Part shown: positions 62,796 to 64,000 of the stretch, piece after piece
Position numbering within the stretch: position 1 is the first letter of the stretch
Layout of the letters: every line of letters starts with the position of its first letter
Source of the DNA: Flavobacterium sp.
Lineage (GTDB): Bacteria; Bacteroidota; Bacteroidia; Flavobacteriales; Flavobacteriaceae
DNA length: 64,000 nt
Direction: 5' to 3'
NCBI RefSeq assembly: GCF_029945805.1
Contig: NZ_JAQSDH010000048.1
Span: forward strand, 1-64,000
Notes under the pieces: generated by a model
Told to the model about the DNA's origin: nothing
The model's input: the letters and a program-made list of their open reading frames with translations, nothing else
The model's database searches: none
Made by a program: the position numbers and the translations under genes

Positions 62796-64000
62796 TTACC
62801 CTCTACTTAAGAAAATCCAACCTATTTTAGCTTCTGCATCCGTCGCCAATTTTATAACGTAATAATAGGTAGCATCTGGAAGAATTTCTCCGCTTCTATT
62901 CTGGCCATGCCATTCGTTTAGGTAATTAGTCTTTTCGTAGACCTTTCGTCCCCAACGGTTGAATATTTCTAATTTGTCTACAGCAAATCCAGTTAAATCA
63001 AGTGCATCATTTGTACCATCGTTATTGGGTGTAATTACATTCGGAATAAAACAGTTCGTTCTATCTACTGGAATTGAATTGGTCGTTTCACATCCATCAT
63101 CATTGACGATCGTTAACGTGTAAAGTCCAACTTCACCGCCGGTAATTGTTATCGAAATCTGATTACTTGTAAAACCATTTGGTCCCGTCCAATTAAATAG
63201 AGCTGTCGTATCGTTATAAGAAGACTCATTTTGTTTTACAGCCTTAACTACATATTGATTATCAATACACTCTTGAGTTAAAATAAAACTTGGCAACAGA
63301 TTCACTAAAACCGTAACATTGGAATCACCAGAATTACATTCATTTTGAGTGGCATGCACCGTATAAATACCGTTTTGAATTGAAGAAATTGAATTGACGG
63401 TAGGATTTTGTTGCGTCGATGTGAATCCGTTAGGTCCAGTCCAATTATAAATAACATTGTTGGGTACAGTTGTGGCAAAAAGATTCAAATCATTTCCTTC
63501 ACAAATTATCGGATTAACACTAGCAATTGGAATTTCTGGAATTTCTTTTACAGCAATATTTATTGAAGCTTCATCGAAAGAATTACAGGTTCCCGTAACA
63601 CGATATTTAAACTGATACATTCCAAAGGGAACGCTAGTTGAATTCCATAAATTATTGGTTAGCATTCCGCTTGTTGTTGTTTCGGACCAAGCTCCAAACA
63701 AATCAAAATTTCCAGACAACAATGATTCCAGATTAATTGAACCTTGATTTCCACAGTAGGAAACGGTAGCATCATTCCCAGCCTGCGGCAGTGCGTTGCT
63801 AAGATTAATGGTGTAATTTAAAGTCTGATTAAGGCAGGAATTCGGATTTCCCGCATAAGTAATCGTAACATGATAGGTTCCATTATTTGCAGTAGCGTTA
63901 AACGATGGAAAATTTAATGTACCACTAGTACTTAAAATAGTTGTGGCGTTAGTATCTTTCCACCACTGATAGGTCAGGAATGAAAAGTTTGGAACCGATA
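62796..64000 (-). CDS. T9SS type B (gliding-motility-associated) surface protein, 5' end outside window
   Basis: The frame is open from the window edge at 64000 down to 62796, at least 400 residues; the start lies outside. It has Ig-like modules with YNWTGPNGFTSTQQNPTV and FNWTGPNGFTSNQIS (repeated), ADFSFLTYQWW-like residues near the edge, and a C-terminal type B sorting domain (FIPNVITPNNDGTNDALDL, LEIFNRWGRKVYEKTNY, LPDATYYYVIKL). Such proteins are exported by T9SS and often serve as adhesins or gliding-related filaments. It ends 1 nt past the convergent mlaF gene. Confidence 0.88.
   Translation of the reverse strand, partial: SVPNFSFLTYQWWKDTNATTILSTSGTLNFPSFNATANNGTYHVTITYAGNPNSCLNQTLNYTINLSNALPQAGNDATVSYCGNQGSINLESLLSGNFDLFGAWSETTTSGMLTNNLWNSTSVPFGMYQFKYRVTGTCNSFDEASINIAVKEIPEIPIASVNPIICEGNDLNLFATTVPNNVIYNWTGPNGFTSTQQNPTVNSISSIQNGIYTVHATQNECNSGDSNVTVLVNLLPSFILTQECIDNQYVVKAVKQNESSYNDTTALFNWTGPNGFTSNQISITITGGEVGLYTLTIVNDDGCETTNSIPVDRTNCFIPNVITPNNDGTNDALDLTGFAVDKLEIFNRWGRKVYEKTNYLNEWHGQNRSGEILPDATYYYVIKLATDAEAKIGWIFLSRG

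Overview
The window looks like a chromosomal segment of a Flavobacterium-like member of the Bacteroidota. The support is AT-rich DNA, few Shine-Dalgarno sequences, promoters of the TTTG-N19/20-TAnnTTTG type, a SusC/SusD pair, type A and type B type IX secretion (T9SS) sorting domains, acidic export signals behind lipoprotein cysteines, and intergenic repeats of a kind seen in flavobacteria. Genus-level assignment is inference.

Region 1 (1-14.6 kb, minus strand) is the fused str-S10-spc-alpha ribosomal superoperon. It is transcribed from a well-formed promoter at 14570-14600 in the order rpsL, rpsG, fusA, rpsJ, rplC, rplD, rplW, rplB, rpsS, rplV, rpsC, rplP, rpmC, rpsQ, rplN, rplX, rplE, rpsN, rpsH, rplF, rplR, rpsE, rpmD, rplO, secY, infA, rpmJ, rpsM (cut by the window edge). 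tuf is absent after fusA, and adk is not next to secY but lies at 45.7 kb. Two hairpins sit in the only sizeable gaps inside the cluster: a terminator-like one between rpsJ and rplC, and a 13-bp one between rpsN and rpsH.

Region 2 (14.7-23.0 kb, plus) holds an Omp85-type outer-membrane protein and a SusC/SusD uptake locus with two further lipoproteins and no carbohydrate-active enzyme. Region 3 (23.0-32.1 kb) is housekeeping and accessory: rlmB, a rhomboid protease flanked by inverted copies of a repeat element, rarA, a secreted hypothetical protein, a YjjG-type phosphatase, a RES/Xre toxin-antitoxin pair with a visible operator, radC, a DUF1287 lipoprotein, a Mpl-type ligase and a TPR protein.

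Region 4 (32.5-43.0 kb) has a 2661-residue repetitive surface protein with a T9SS type A tail, then a convergent S46 dipeptidyl peptidase. Region 5 (43.2-51.8 kb) carries obg, a CBS/CorC membrane protein, adk and hpt on the minus strand, then purK, a thioredoxin-like gene, purE and an M3 peptidase on the plus strand. Region 6 (52.0-54.9 kb) is a GbsR/MarR-type regulator followed by three small membrane proteins and an SRPBCC protein, with an inverted-repeat motif present both before the regulator and before the membrane genes; a UbiA-like gene converges on it. This is the best candidate for an uncharacterised regulated system here. Region 7 (55.1-64.0 kb) contains gcvP, a truncated hemoglobin, a ketoacyl-ACP synthase III-like enzyme, a methyltransferase, a family 2 glycosyltransferase, an MlaE/MlaF-like ABC pair, and the 3' part of a T9SS type B adhesin-like gene.

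No tRNA, rRNA, CRISPR array, prophage or transposase was seen.
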